From assembly GCA_963787645.1 (NCBI GenBank), contig CAWBDS010000003.1, positions 186,001 to 250,000 of the forward strand: a DNA stretch of 64,000 nucleotides, read 5' to 3'. This DNA comes from Palsa-504 sp963787645 (GTDB lineage: Bacteria > Actinomycetota > Actinomycetes > Streptosporangiales > Streptosporangiaceae). A model generated the notes under the pieces. The model was not told where the DNA came from. It saw only the letters and a program-made list of their open reading frames with translations, and made no database searches. A program made the position numbers and the translations under genes. Each line of letters begins with the position of its first letter. Position 1 is the stretch's first letter. Below are positions 1 through 6,861 of this stretch, one piece after another.

Positions 1-215
1 TTTGCTGGGGCCATCGCCGGGGCGGGGGTCAGGCCGCTGGTGAGGGCGGCCAGGTCGGCGTAGGTGCGCGCGGTGAGCACCCGGCCGGCCCGGGCGTCGA
101 GGTCGGCCTTGGTCAGCGTGCCGTGCACGAACGCCGTCTTGAGCAGGTCAAGGGCGCGCTCACGGTCGGCGTCGGAGGCCAGGAGGCGGCCGCGACCCGG
201 CGTCCCCGCGCTCAT
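1..215 (-). CDS. DUF1707 domain protein, N-terminal part (runs off the window)
   Basis: Reading from an ATG at 215 leftwards gives about 71 residues before the window ends. After a short leader the sequence has the DUF1707 (SHOCT-like) pattern: LLASDADRERALDLLK, then a 'hGtLtkaDLDaRagRvLtARTyaDLaaLt' helix pair with the typical D-R-E-R and A-R-T-Y/R-A-D-L positions. DUF1707 usually sits at the N-terminus of small actinobacterial membrane or stress proteins, followed by one or two transmembrane segments or a DUF2154-like part. Those C-terminal parts lie outside the window, so the full architecture is unknown. No function is established for the domain. Confidence 0.8.
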   Translation of the reverse strand, partial: MSAGTPGRGRLLASDADRERALDLLKTAFVHGTLTKADLDARAGRVLTARTYADLAALTSGLTPAPAMAPA

Positions 216-567
216 CGGATCCCACTGGCCAGTCCCCACGGCGCCTCCCACGGTGCACCGTCAGGATACCTGGCGGTTTCCGGCCGGTCAGGTGCGCGGC
301 GGCCAGGTCCTGGCCGTGAGCGGGTCATCGTCGCTGCCCGGCGGGGGCGGCGCGGGCCTGCGGGAGCGGATCGGCGAGGTCCGGCGGCGGGATCAGGCGG
401 ACGCGATCACGCGGACGGTCAGCGGCTAGCGGCTGAACCGCGAGCGCCTCACGGCCGTCACCGCGGCAGTGGCGCCGGGCATCCCGGTGATCGAGCGCAG
501 GCCCGGCGGGCCCCGGCCCGTTGTCGACGGGCCTGGCCCCGTGCCGCCGGGCCAGTTCGCCCACCCG
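216..567. other. Region without a convincing gene
   Basis: Several frames are open here, but none looks like a protein family and no good ribosome-binding site precedes any start. The plus-strand frame that carries the TMEM175-like remnant downstream is interrupted by a TAG at 427-429 and reads as low-complexity Arg/Gly/Pro sequence between 300 and 560. It could be a decayed 5' part of that gene or ordinary intergenic DNA. Confidence 0.4.
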
Positions 568-800
568 GACTCGGCGGCCGGCCTGACGGACGCGCTCGGC
601 AAAGGCTCCGCTCAGCTGGTCGGCTACGGGATCTCGTTCTACGTCATCGCCCAGTTCTGGGTGGTACACCGCCAGGTGTTCCGCCGCATCGGCGATTATG
701 AGGAGGGCCTGGCGTGGTGGAACCTCACGTTCCAGTTCACGATCAGCGTCATGCCGTTCACCAGCAGCCGGCTCGGCTCCGGCGAGCGGCCGGCCGTTAA
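568..800 (+). pseudogene. TMEM175/DUF1211-like channel protein remnant
   Basis: In the frame starting near 568 the sequence reads as the second half of a DUF1211 (TMEM175-type potassium channel) repeat. It has a helix with YGISFYVIAQFWVVHRQVF, matching the family's 'S-F-x(n)-W-x-x-H-x-x-x-F' pattern, then 'leWwNLtFqFtIsvMPFTss', matching its 'N-L-x-F-L-x(n)-P-F' pattern. The preceding helices of the fold (including the RxxxFSD motif) are missing, and the frame has a stop at 427-429. It ends in a non-homologous tail inside the 5' end of the next gene. I read this as a truncated, inactive remnant. A small real gene starting at 469 is possible but less likely. Confidence 0.45.
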
Positions 801-812
801 AAGGAGGTTGCG

Positions 813-1685
813 ATGCGGATCAGCCTCGGCGATGTGGCCCTGTGGATCGACGTGTCCGGGCCGGCGGTCATCCCGCAGGGGGACACCATGGCGGAACGCC
901 CAGTCCTGGTGACCGTCCACGGCGGTCCCGGCCTGGATCACCTGACGGTACGGACCGCCCTGGGGCCGCTGACTGAGGATTTCCAGGTCTTGTACTTCGA
1001 CCTGCGGGGCCATGGCCGCAGCGATCGCAGCAGCGCCGAGCACTGGAACATGCGGACCTGGGCCGATGACCTGCGGCGGCTGTGCGACGCGCTCGGGCTG
1101 CGCAAGCCGGTCGTGCTCGGCAGCAGCTTCGGCGGGGACGTCGCGCTGACCTATGCGGCGCTGTTCCCTGATCATCCCGGGGGAGTCATCCTGGCCAACA
1201 CCAACGGGGGCCACCGAGACGAACAGCGCGTCATCGAGGCCTTCGGCCGCCTCGGCGGCCCCGAAGCCGCCGCCGTCATCCGGCGCATATTCACCGGCGA
1301 CGGCGGAGATCTCCAGGCGGAGTTCTCTCGCGTCTGCTATCCGCTCTACAGCGGTACGCCGGGCTGGGCCGAGGCATCCCGCCAGATGCAGGCCCGGATC
1401 ATCAAGAACCCGGATGTGTCCTTGCACTACATGGACGAGATCCGCCGCTTCGACCCGTGGAGCGTGATCGGCGCGGTCAGGTGTCCGGTGCTGATCCTGG
1501 CCGGCGAAGACGACCCCATCTGCCCGCTTCCCGTGGCCGAGGAGCTAGCCACCCGGCTGCCGGCGGAGACTACCCGTCTGGTGCGCCTGCCCGGTGCTCG
1601 TCACACCATCTTCCTCGACCGCCCGGACCTGGCTTTCCCGGCGGTAAGGGCCTTCGTCGCCCAGTTCGGCCGGGACGGCGGCTAG
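813..1685 (+). CDS. Alpha/beta hydrolase, proline iminopeptidase-like
   Basis: A 290-residue protein with the alpha/beta hydrolase fold. Visible landmarks are the oxyanion-hole motif HGGPG (residues 36-40, typical of proline iminopeptidase and related esterases), the strand motif YFDLRGHGRSD, and the nucleophile elbow GSSFGG with Ser105. The likely acid is in AGEDDP (Asp233/234) and the likely base is His264 in GARHT. The ATG at 813 follows an AGGAGG about 8 nt upstream, which fixes the start. There is no signal peptide, so the enzyme should be cytosolic. The substrate cannot be told from sequence; HGGPG favours a peptidase or small-ester hydrolase. The next gene follows after 11 nt, suggesting co-transcription. 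Confidence 0.85.
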   Translation: MRISLGDVALWIDVSGPAVIPQGDTMAERPVLVTVHGGPGLDHLTVRTALGPLTEDFQVLYFDLRGHGRSDRSSAEHWNMRTWADDLRRLCDALGLRKPVVLGSSFGGDVALTYAALFPDHPGGVILANTNGGHRDEQRVIEAFGRLGGPEAAAVIRRIFTGDGGDLQAEFSRVCYPLYSGTPGWAEASRQMQARIIKNPDVSLHYMDEIRRFDPWSVIGAVRCPVLILAGEDDPICPLPVAEELATRLPAETTRLVRLPGARHTIFLDRPDLAFPAVRAFVAQFGRDGG

Positions 1686-1696
1686 GCTGCGGCGGT

Positions 1697-2509
1697 ATGA
1701 GCGAGGGCGAGGCGCTGATCGGGGACGGCGTTACCCCGGGGATCGTGCGGATCGGGGACACGGTGCGGCGGCCGCTGCGGCCGTTCAGCCTGACCGTGCA
1801 GGCGTACCTGGCCCACCTGCGCGACGCCGGGTTCACCGGTGCGCCGCTGCCGCTCGGCGTCGACGAGCAGGGCCGCGAGATGCTCTCGTTCGTCCCCGGC
1901 GACGTGCCGGTTAATCCGCTGCCGCCGCAGGCGGCGGGCGATGACGTGCTCGTCGCGCTGGCCCGGCTGATCCATGCGCTGCACGAAGCGTCGGCCGGGT
2001 GGGTGCCGCCACCCGGTGCGGTGTGGGGCGGGACGCCGGCCAACCCGTCCCGTTCGGCCGGCCCGCAGGCCGAACTGGTCAGCCACTGCGACTACTGCCC
2101 GGGCAACGTGGTCTTCCGCGGCGGGCTGCCGGTCGCGCTCATCGACTTCGACTTGGCCCACCCCACCACCCGGCTCTATGACCTGGCCAACGCGGTGTGG
2201 TACTGGGCGCCGCTGCGCAATAGCGATCCGCGGGACCGGGCGCCCGCGTTCAAGGACGTCGATATCGTGCGCCGGGTCGCGGTGTTCGCGGACGCCTACG
2301 GCATGACGGCGCGGCAGCGCGTGGAGCTCGCGCCGTTTGCCGTCGACCTGGCGCGTCGTTACCACGAGGATTCCCGCGTCTCGGCCGAGCTGGACCCGGT
2401 GTACCGCAAGCTCTGGGAGAACGGCGCCAAGGACGTGCTGCCGCGCGCCGAGGCCTGGCTGCGCGAGGCGGCCCCGGCGATCACTGCCCGCCTCAGCCAG
2501 CCAGGCTGA
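1697..2509 (+). CDS. Aminoglycoside phosphotransferase-family kinase
   Basis: A 270-residue protein of the APH/choline-kinase fold. The catalytic loop is HCDYCPGNVVF, a variant of the family's HGDxxPxN where Asp is the catalytic base and Asn binds metal. It is followed by ALIDFDLA, the DFG-like metal-binding segment. The N-terminal lobe is short, with no obvious Gly-rich loop. An in-frame upstream extension exists back to 1457, but it overlaps the hydrolase; the ATG at 1697, 11 nt after the hydrolase stop, is the natural start. Many actinobacterial members of this family are not resistance enzymes and have unknown substrates, so I would not call this antibiotic resistance. Confidence 0.8.
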   Translation: MSEGEALIGDGVTPGIVRIGDTVRRPLRPFSLTVQAYLAHLRDAGFTGAPLPLGVDEQGREMLSFVPGDVPVNPLPPQAAGDDVLVALARLIHALHEASAGWVPPPGAVWGGTPANPSRSAGPQAELVSHCDYCPGNVVFRGGLPVALIDFDLAHPTTRLYDLANAVWYWAPLRNSDPRDRAPAFKDVDIVRRVAVFADAYGMTARQRVELAPFAVDLARRYHEDSRVSAELDPVYRKLWENGAKDVLPRAEAWLREAAPAITARLSQPG

Positions 2510-2556
2510 CGCGGGGGCGCCGTACTCATCGGGATCAACCTGCTGATACTGGTGCC

Positions 2557-2943
2557 ATGACTGAGATCGAGTCCCTGACCGCGGAGGTCCGCCAGTTGCG
2601 CGCGGACGTCGCCCGGTTGCATGCCGCGCACACGGCGACGCATATCCGGCACGGCTGGATGAGGCTGGTCCTCAAAGACTTGTCCACCAACCCGTACACC
2701 CAGTACAAGGTCCACATGTGGGGCGCGGTCTACTGGCTGATCAACTTCCCGCTGATCTGCGCCCTGTTCTTCTTCACGCCTACGCTCTGGCTCAGGCTCG
2801 GGATCTTCATCACGCTGATCTATTCGATCTACGCCAACCTGGCCACCGACTACGGCGCCATGTCGGCGGCCGAGGCGGCGTTCGGCGAGCCGCAGCCGCC
2901 GCCCATCCCGCTCGAGCCGCAGCCGCCGCTGCCGTCGGTGTGA
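2557..2943 (+). CDS. Small membrane protein with N-terminal coiled coil (unknown function)
   Basis: A 128-residue protein that I do not recognise as a named family. The first ~25 residues (TEIESLTAEVRQLRADVARL) form a heptad pattern typical of a short coiled coil. A conserved-looking middle part (LKDLSTNPYTQYKVHMWGAVYW) leads into two closely spaced hydrophobic segments at about residues 55-75 and 78-95. The tail is Pro/Gln/Glu-rich. The ATG at 2557 is the only reasonable start. It lies 47 nt after the phosphotransferase gene. A membrane-tethered oligomer is inferred; no function can be assigned. Confidence 0.65.
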   Translation: MTEIESLTAEVRQLRADVARLHAAHTATHIRHGWMRLVLKDLSTNPYTQYKVHMWGAVYWLINFPLICALFFFTPTLWLRLGIFITLIYSIYANLATDYGAMSAAEAAFGEPQPPPIPLEPQPPLPSV

Positions 2944-3018
2944 GGCCTGGCCGGGCCGCCGCGCATGGCCGGGCCTCCTCTCTCGCACGTCCGGACCTGC
3001 TGAGGTCTAGTCTGGTCG

Positions 3019-3084
3019 TTCACGATGAAGCAGTACGCACAGACTGACCTGGAAGCCGAGGCAGCGGACGCGCGGCCTGGTTAG
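3019..3084 (+). pseudogene. Tyrosine integrase C-terminal tail, remnant copy 1
   Basis: These 21 codons plus stop encode FTMKQYAQTDLEAEAADA..., nearly the same as the C-terminus of the larger integrase remnant at 9120-9362 (FTMKQYVQTDLETDRQVA...). The tyrosine in KQY is the position of the catalytic nucleophile of tyrosine recombinases. Everything upstream is missing, so this is a fossil. It sits next to the partial tRNA-fMet copy at 3158-3200 in the same relative arrangement as copy 2 next to the intact tRNA. Confidence 0.75.
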
Positions 3085-3097
3085 CAAATCCGTTAGC
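3081..3097 (+). repeat. TTAGC direct-repeat motif, copy 1 (possible integrase site)
   Basis: The 17-nt TTAGCAAATCCGTTAGC contains two TTAGC units 12 nt apart (start to start) and recurs exactly at 9384-9400, in both places between an integrase tail and a terminator/tRNA segment. Short direct repeats in this position often serve as arm-type integrase binding sites. That role is inferred here. Confidence 0.5.
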
Positions 3098-3110
3098 GAC
3101 CGACATGCCA

Positions 3111-3148
3111 AAGGCCCCCTCTCTGTTCTCGAACAGAGAGGGGGCCTT
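3111..3148. terminator. Strong bidirectional hairpin terminator
   Basis: A perfect 18-bp inverted repeat (AAGGCCCCCTCTCTGTTC at 3111-3128 against 3131-3148) with a 2-nt centre. It occupies the same place relative to the tRNA fragment as the different hairpin at 9415-9442, so the loop/stem sequence has been exchanged while its surroundings stayed similar. Confidence 0.8.
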
Positions 3149-3157
3149 CGACCTTAG

Positions 3158-3200
3158 TAGCGGGGGCGGGATTTGAACCCGCGACCTCTGGGTTATGAGC
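3158..3200 (-). repeat. Partial tRNA-fMet copy (attachment-site duplication)
   Basis: 43 nt identical to 9453-9495, that is, the discriminator base through the anticodon loop of tRNA-fMet. Identity stops abruptly after the anticodon-loop TGAGC. The CCA present at the intact gene is CTA here, and no D-arm or 5' half exists, so this is not a tRNA gene. Such 3'-end copies are what tyrosine integrases leave at the far end of an inserted element. The following 3201-3481 holds no convincing gene. Confidence 0.85.
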
Positions 3201-3481
3201 AAGCCGGCGCCGCCCCAGCCCGTCCTGGCCTGTCGCTCACGCGCATGATGGCCTCGGCCGACGACGATATCGTGCCGTCTCAACCGGTCTCACTACGCCC
3301 GGCTTGTTCCGGGGAGCCTGGGTCACAATCACGGTCACGAAGACGGGCGTCCAAGCGGCGGCCGTCCCGGACCGCACCCGGCTCGAAGGGGCAGCCGCGG
3401 GTCAAAGCGGCCGGACAGGTCGGTACCGGCGCTCCTGGTGCCATGCTTGGCGTCGATAGGCCCAGCCGCTGCCGCGGGCGT

Positions 3482-4027
3482 CTAGAGGAGGTCGAGCTGG
3501 ATGGGCAGAGATGGCATGCCCAGGGCTTGCCGGGCATGGGCGAGGGCCTCGGCTTCTATGCGGCGGTGCAGAGCGTGCAGGTCGGCGGAGGGCAAGGAGG
3601 TAACGATGAGCACGATTTCCGGGTCGCGGCCGTCGCCGATGATCCGGCTCTTAGCCGTGTCGACGCCGTGGTAGGCGCTGACTTCCCGGGTGAGGGCATC
3701 GGTGATGGCAGCGGGCTGCAAGATGGTGGTGCCCTGGTCCGTGCCACCCGGGATGGTGATGTCTCCGGCCCGGTCGGTGGAGGCGAGCAGGGCCAAAGCC
3801 CATCGCAGGCAGGCCAGGGCGAGCAGCAGGCAGGCGCCTGCCACGGCGGGCCACAGCCAGCCGCCGTGATGACCGATGTAGCTGCTGGCCCGGTTGTCGA
3901 ATAGGTGATGCCGGGAGAAGGCCGCGCCGAACACGCCGGTCGAGGCGGCTATCCCGCCTGCGCCCGCGGCCAGGACAAGCAGGCCGAACAAGGCCACCAT
4001 GAGGCGGTTGGTACGGTCGGCATGCAT
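3482..4027 (-). CDS. AmaP-like membrane anchor of the Asp23 system
   Basis: A 181-residue protein with two transmembrane segments (about residues 8-28 and 58-82) and a soluble C-terminal domain. The overall plan, two N-terminal helices then an Asp23-like domain without its own name, matches the alkaline shock response membrane anchor protein AmaP, which in Firmicutes tethers Asp23 to the membrane. The ATG overlaps the preceding gene's stop by one base (TGATG at 4027), showing translational coupling as the last gene of a six-gene operon. The assignment is from topology and neighbourhood; sequence similarity to Staphylococcus AmaP cannot be measured by eye. Confidence 0.65.
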   Translation of the reverse strand: MHADRTNRLMVALFGLLVLAAGAGGIAASTGVFGAAFSRHHLFDNRASSYIGHHGGWLWPAVAGACLLLALACLRWALALLASTDRAGDITIPGGTDQGTTILQPAAITDALTREVSAYHGVDTAKSRIIGDGRDPEIVLIVTSLPSADLHALHRRIEAEALAHARQALGMPSLPIQLDLL

Positions 4028-4563
4028 CAGCGGCCCCTCGGGACGACGTGCACCTTCAGGCGCGGTGGGTGGCGCAGGCCGAGGCTGTCCAGCCGGCTGT
4101 GGAGGGCCTGGGTGACCGGCTCAGTCAGCGCTGTAGCGGCAGGTCGGCCGCGAGCGGCGGATGCCGCGGTGACGTTGGCGCGGCCGCGGCGGACCTTTAC
4201 GGTCACGCTGGTGATCCCGTCGATTCCGGTTGCGGCCGCGCGTAGCATCCCAGCCAGGCCGCGGCGGGTGACGGCCGCGTCGATGGCGTCATCACCGGAC
4301 CGCAGCGGCAGCCGGGTGACGCGGGGGGGTTTGAGTTCCAGGCCGAGGATCAGCGCGCCGACCACGATCAAGATGGCGGACCAGACCCGGACCACCAAGG
4401 CGTCCCAGCGGGTTTTCTGGCCCCAGTGATACCAAGTGGTCCAGTGCACCAGCAGCGGGCTGCGGTGTGCGGCGAAGCCGATGACCTCGGCGATGACCAC
4501 GACGCTGGCCGCGATCAGGGCGGCGGCGAGAATAAAGGCCAGCGGCCGGTTTACCAAGCGCAT
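4027..4563 (-). CDS. DUF6286-type membrane protein of Asp23 operon
   Basis: 178 residues. Two N-terminal hydrophobic helices (about 8-30 and 58-82) are separated by a loop with WTTWYHWG. A soluble domain follows with the 'dDaIDAAVtRRGLAGMLRAAAtgIdGITSVTVKVRRGRANVTA' pattern seen in DUF6286 proteins, which accompany Asp23 genes in actinomycetes. The C-terminal domain alternates beta-strand and helix like Asp23 itself, so this may be a second membrane anchor. Twelve nt separate it from the upstream Asp23 gene, and its stop overlaps the next gene's start. Confidence 0.75.
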   Translation of the reverse strand: MRLVNRPLAFILAAALIAASVVVIAEVIGFAAHRSPLLVHWTTWYHWGQKTRWDALVVRVWSAILIVVGALILGLELKPPRVTRLPLRSGDDAIDAAVTRRGLAGMLRAAATGIDGITSVTVKVRRGRANVTAASAARGRPAATALTEPVTQALHSRLDSLGLRHPPRLKVHVVPRGR

Positions 4564-4575
4564 CTGCGGTTCTCC

Positions 4576-4998
4576 TTACCGGACCCGGGGCGGCGGGGTG
4601 ATGTCGGTGGCCAGGTCGGCCACGACGATGTGCACCTCGTCGACCTCCAGCCCGGCCAGCTCCCGGACCCGGTCCCGGACGTGCCGACGGACCTGCCCGG
4701 TGACCTCGGAGACGGACGCGGGCCAGCGGACGGCGATCTCCAAGGTCACGTACGCTTTGGATCCGTCCACCTCTACCGATGTCTTCGGCAGCGCGGAAAG
4801 GTCGGTTTCGCGCACGCCGAGGTTGCCCGCGCCGGGGACGGCACGCCCGAAGACCCGGGCCACCGCGGCTCCCGCGTCAGGGTTCTCGGCCGCGGCCCGA
4901 GCGGCGATCTTGGTGACCACCCCGTCGGCGACGGTGATCACTCCTAGCTCGGTGCGGCCCGCCACCGGCGCGGGCCAGCTTTCAGTGACGCTGCTCAT
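4576..4998 (-). CDS. Asp23/Gls24 family protein
   Basis: 140 residues from the ATG at 4998, which overlaps the upstream gene's stop in an ATGA. A longer in-frame start at 5025 lies inside that gene and is less likely. The Asp23 core is clear: GVITVADGVVTKIAARAA, then a beta strand pair around 'VEVDGSKAYVTLEIAVRW', then 'vseVTGQVRRHVRDRVRELAGLEVDEVHIVV'. This V-x-x-I-A and R-x-x-V-x-x-L-x-G-L-x-V-x-x-V pattern defines the family. No transmembrane segment; expected to be a soluble protein that collects on the membrane through the anchors encoded downstream. Confidence 0.85.
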   Translation of the reverse strand: MSSVTESWPAPVAGRTELGVITVADGVVTKIAARAAAENPDAGAAVARVFGRAVPGAGNLGVRETDLSALPKTSVEVDGSKAYVTLEIAVRWPASVSEVTGQVRRHVRDRVRELAGLEVDEVHIVVADLATDITPPPRVR

Positions 4999-5177
4999 CT
5001 GCCGCGGCGGCTGCGTGACAGCCACCCCTGCGCGTCGATGTCACCGTCGAGGACCTTGGCGGCGAGGTAGCCGATCACGCCGAACAGGGCCACGATCAGC
5101 ATGTCGCCGAAATTGCCGAACACCAAGACCAGGCCCAGGATCAGCCCGGTGATGGTAGCAAGCGCGGTACGGTTCAT
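4995..5177 (-). CDS. 60-residue membrane protein of Asp23 operon
   Basis: A short protein made almost wholly of one long or two short hydrophobic helices (TGLILGLVLVFGNFGDMLIVALFGVIGYLAA) followed by a charged tail ending SRSRRGR. Its size and place between two Asp23 genes match the DUF2273-like small membrane proteins found in Asp23 loci; by sequence this match is tentative. The start ATG at 5177 is 40 nt after the previous stop. Its TGA overlaps the ATG of the next gene. Confidence 0.75.
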   Translation of the reverse strand: MNRTALATITGLILGLVLVFGNFGDMLIVALFGVIGYLAAKVLDGDIDAQGWLSRSRRGR

Positions 5178-5217
5178 TACTCACATCCAGAGTGCGGAAA
5201 GGACGGTGCTCCAGCTC

Positions 5218-5607
5218 TCAGGCCGGCGGCAGCCCGGTATCGGGATAGGGGCCCGGCGGCCCGGCAGGCACGCGAACTGGCAGCGTGGCCGGCGGATCGT
5301 CGATATCAGCGAGCACCACGTCGACCGGGCGGCGGCCAGTTACCGGGGCCAGTACCGTGGTTATCCCCGCGGCCAGTTCCACCGCCGGAATTCCCCACCG
5401 GGACCGGACCTGCACCGTCACCCGGCCGTTCCCGACCACCACGCCGACGACCTTGCGGCCGGGAAGGTAGGACGCGACTTCGCCGAACGGCCCGCCGTCC
5501 AGCGCGGCCACCCCCGCGCAGCCAGCGACGGCCACGGCAACGGCGTCGACGTCAACGCCGTCGATAACCGCAGGTCCAGGCACGTAGCTCTCGCCCAGCA
5601 GGGTCAT
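5218..5607 (-). CDS. Divergent Asp23-like protein
   Basis: 129 residues, start overlapping the preceding asp23 stop (ATGA at 5607-5604). The pattern 'IDGVDVDAVAVAVAGCAGVAALDGGPFGEVASYLPGRKV' then 'VQVRSRWGIPAVELAAGITTVLAPVTGRRPVDVVLADI' follows the Asp23 order of helix, strand pair, helix and strand. The usual 'V-x-x-I-A' start is degraded and a Pro-rich tail is added (PVRVPAGPPGPYPD). It is probably a specialised subunit or regulator of the same assembly. No membrane helix. Confidence 0.7.
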   Translation of the reverse strand: MTLLGESYVPGPAVIDGVDVDAVAVAVAGCAGVAALDGGPFGEVASYLPGRKVVGVVVGNGRVTVQVRSRWGIPAVELAAGITTVLAPVTGRRPVDVVLADIDDPPATLPVRVPAGPPGPYPDTGLPPA

Positions 5608-6080
5608 GACACCCGCGAAGACGCGGCGTCCTGCTCACCGTCGGTGGGGAGGTAGACGTCATCGATGGCGACGTTGACCTCCACGACACGCAGGCCAGTC
5701 ATCCGCTCGACCGACTGCTTGACGTTGCGCTGGATGCTCCGGCCCAGCTCGGCGATGCTGACGCCGTACTCGACCACGATGTCCAAGTCGATGGCGGCTT
5801 CGGTCTCGCCGACCTCCACCCCGACGCCCTGCGCCACGTTGGGGCCGGTGCTGCCGGGAATGCGCTCGCGGATCGCGCCGAACGCCCGAGTGCCGCCGGT
5901 GCCCATCGCGTGCACCCCGGCGATTTCCCGGCAGGCCTTGCCGGCGATCTTCTGCACCACGTTCTCGGCCACGGTGATCTGCCCGTCATCGGTGGCCAGC
6001 CGATCCCGGGTTGCGGGGCTGGCATTCGTGCTGGTGGTGGTCGCGGTCTGGCTCACCGTGGGCGTCACGGACTGGCTCAT
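5604..6080 (-). CDS. Asp23/Gls24 family envelope stress protein (first gene of operon)
   Basis: 158 residues. A Ser/Thr-rich N-terminal tail (about residues 1-30) precedes a full Asp23 domain: GQITVAENVVQKIAGKACREIAGVHAMG, a variable loop, 'vgETEAAIDLDIVVEYGVSIAELGRSIQRNVKQSVERMTGLRVVEVNVAIDDV'. This is the most canonical Asp23 of the cluster and its first gene. The ATG at 6080 has AAGGAG 8 nt upstream. It faces the ECF sigma gene across a 210-bp divergent intergenic region that presumably holds promoters for both. In Firmicutes Asp23 is an abundant membrane-associated protein tied to cell-wall stress; here the role is inferred. Confidence 0.9.
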   Translation of the reverse strand: MSQSVTPTVSQTATTTSTNASPATRDRLATDDGQITVAENVVQKIAGKACREIAGVHAMGTGGTRAFGAIRERIPGSTGPNVAQGVGVEVGETEAAIDLDIVVEYGVSIAELGRSIQRNVKQSVERMTGLRVVEVNVAIDDVYLPTDGEQDAASSRVS

Positions 6081-6290
6081 CGGTCATGCTCCTTCGGAAG
6101 ATCATCGGACAGGCCAGGGACCAGAGGAAGTCCCAGGGGGGCCATTAACTGGTTAGACACCGCCCGGCGGAGATCCTCGCAACCTTTTCGGCGAATGCTC
6201 CCCGCGCCCGGCCCGGCCCGCATGCTGTGGGCCGGGCCGGGTATGTGAGTGCGGCCCGGGCACCGTGCCAAGGGCTAAGGAGTCCGGACG

Positions 6291-6854
6291 TTGACGGCAG
6301 CGGCGCGCGCAACACAGCCCACGGTTGGAGATGCCTACCTGGTGGCGCGTGCCCAGGAAGGCTACCTCGATGCCTACGAGCTCCTCGTCCAACGGCACTC
6401 CAACATGGTCTATCGCGTCGCCTTGCGGCTGACCGGAAACCACCACGATGCCCAGGACGTCGCCCAGGAAGCGCTAATCGCGGCCTGGCAACACCTGCCC
6501 CGATTCCGGGCCCGGTCGTCGTTCTCCACCTGGCTGTACCAGATAGTGACCCGCCGAGCGCTGAACAAGGTCAACCGGGGCCGTCCCGCCAGCTCGCTGG
6601 ACCTCCTGCCCGACCTTGCCGACCCGGCCGCAGAGCCCGCGGCCCAGACCGAGCGTAACCTCGCGGTTGACGCGGTCACCGACGCTCTGCTCGGACTGCC
6701 GTTTCCGCAGCGTGCAGTGATCGTCCTTCACCATTTCGAGGGACTGTCCTACGCTGAGATAGCCAGCGTGACCGGCAGCACCGAGCCGACAGTCCGCAGC
6801 CACCTGTTCCGGGCCCGGCGTGCCCTAGGGAAAAAGCTGGAGGAATGGAGGTGA
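6291..6854 (+). CDS. ECF RNA polymerase sigma factor
   Basis: 187 residues. Region 2 is evident: AYELLVQRHSNMVYRVALRLTG, DAQDVAQEALIAAW, then FSTWLYQIVTRRALNKVNR, which binds the -10 element and core polymerase. Region 4 follows after an acidic Pro/Ala linker: LPFPQRAVIVLHHFEGLSYAEIA, then EPTVRSHLFRARRAL as recognition helix. The start is a TTG at 6291 with AAGGAG 8 nt upstream; no better ATG exists. The next gene encodes a ZAS/Asp23 protein 7 nt downstream, the usual place of an anti-sigma gene. It is divergent from the Asp23 operon, a likely target. Confidence 0.9.
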   Translation: MTAAARATQPTVGDAYLVARAQEGYLDAYELLVQRHSNMVYRVALRLTGNHHDAQDVAQEALIAAWQHLPRFRARSSFSTWLYQIVTRRALNKVNRGRPASSLDLLPDLADPAAEPAAQTERNLAVDAVTDALLGLPFPQRAVIVLHHFEGLSYAEIASVTGSTEPTVRSHLFRARRALGKKLEEWR

Positions 6855-6861
6855 GCGGCCG

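Noticed and set aside
1697..2509. Aminoglycoside resistance gene
   Set aside because: Only the general APH fold is seen, with an altered catalytic loop (HCD in place of HGD); such proteins are mostly not resistance enzymes.
3158..3200. A second tRNA-fMet gene
   Set aside because: Only the 3' half exists; no D arm, 5' acceptor strand or CCA.
3173..3904. Plus-strand frame covering the island's left end
   Set aside because: It lies over the partial tRNA and antisense to the AmaP-like gene, with no domain.
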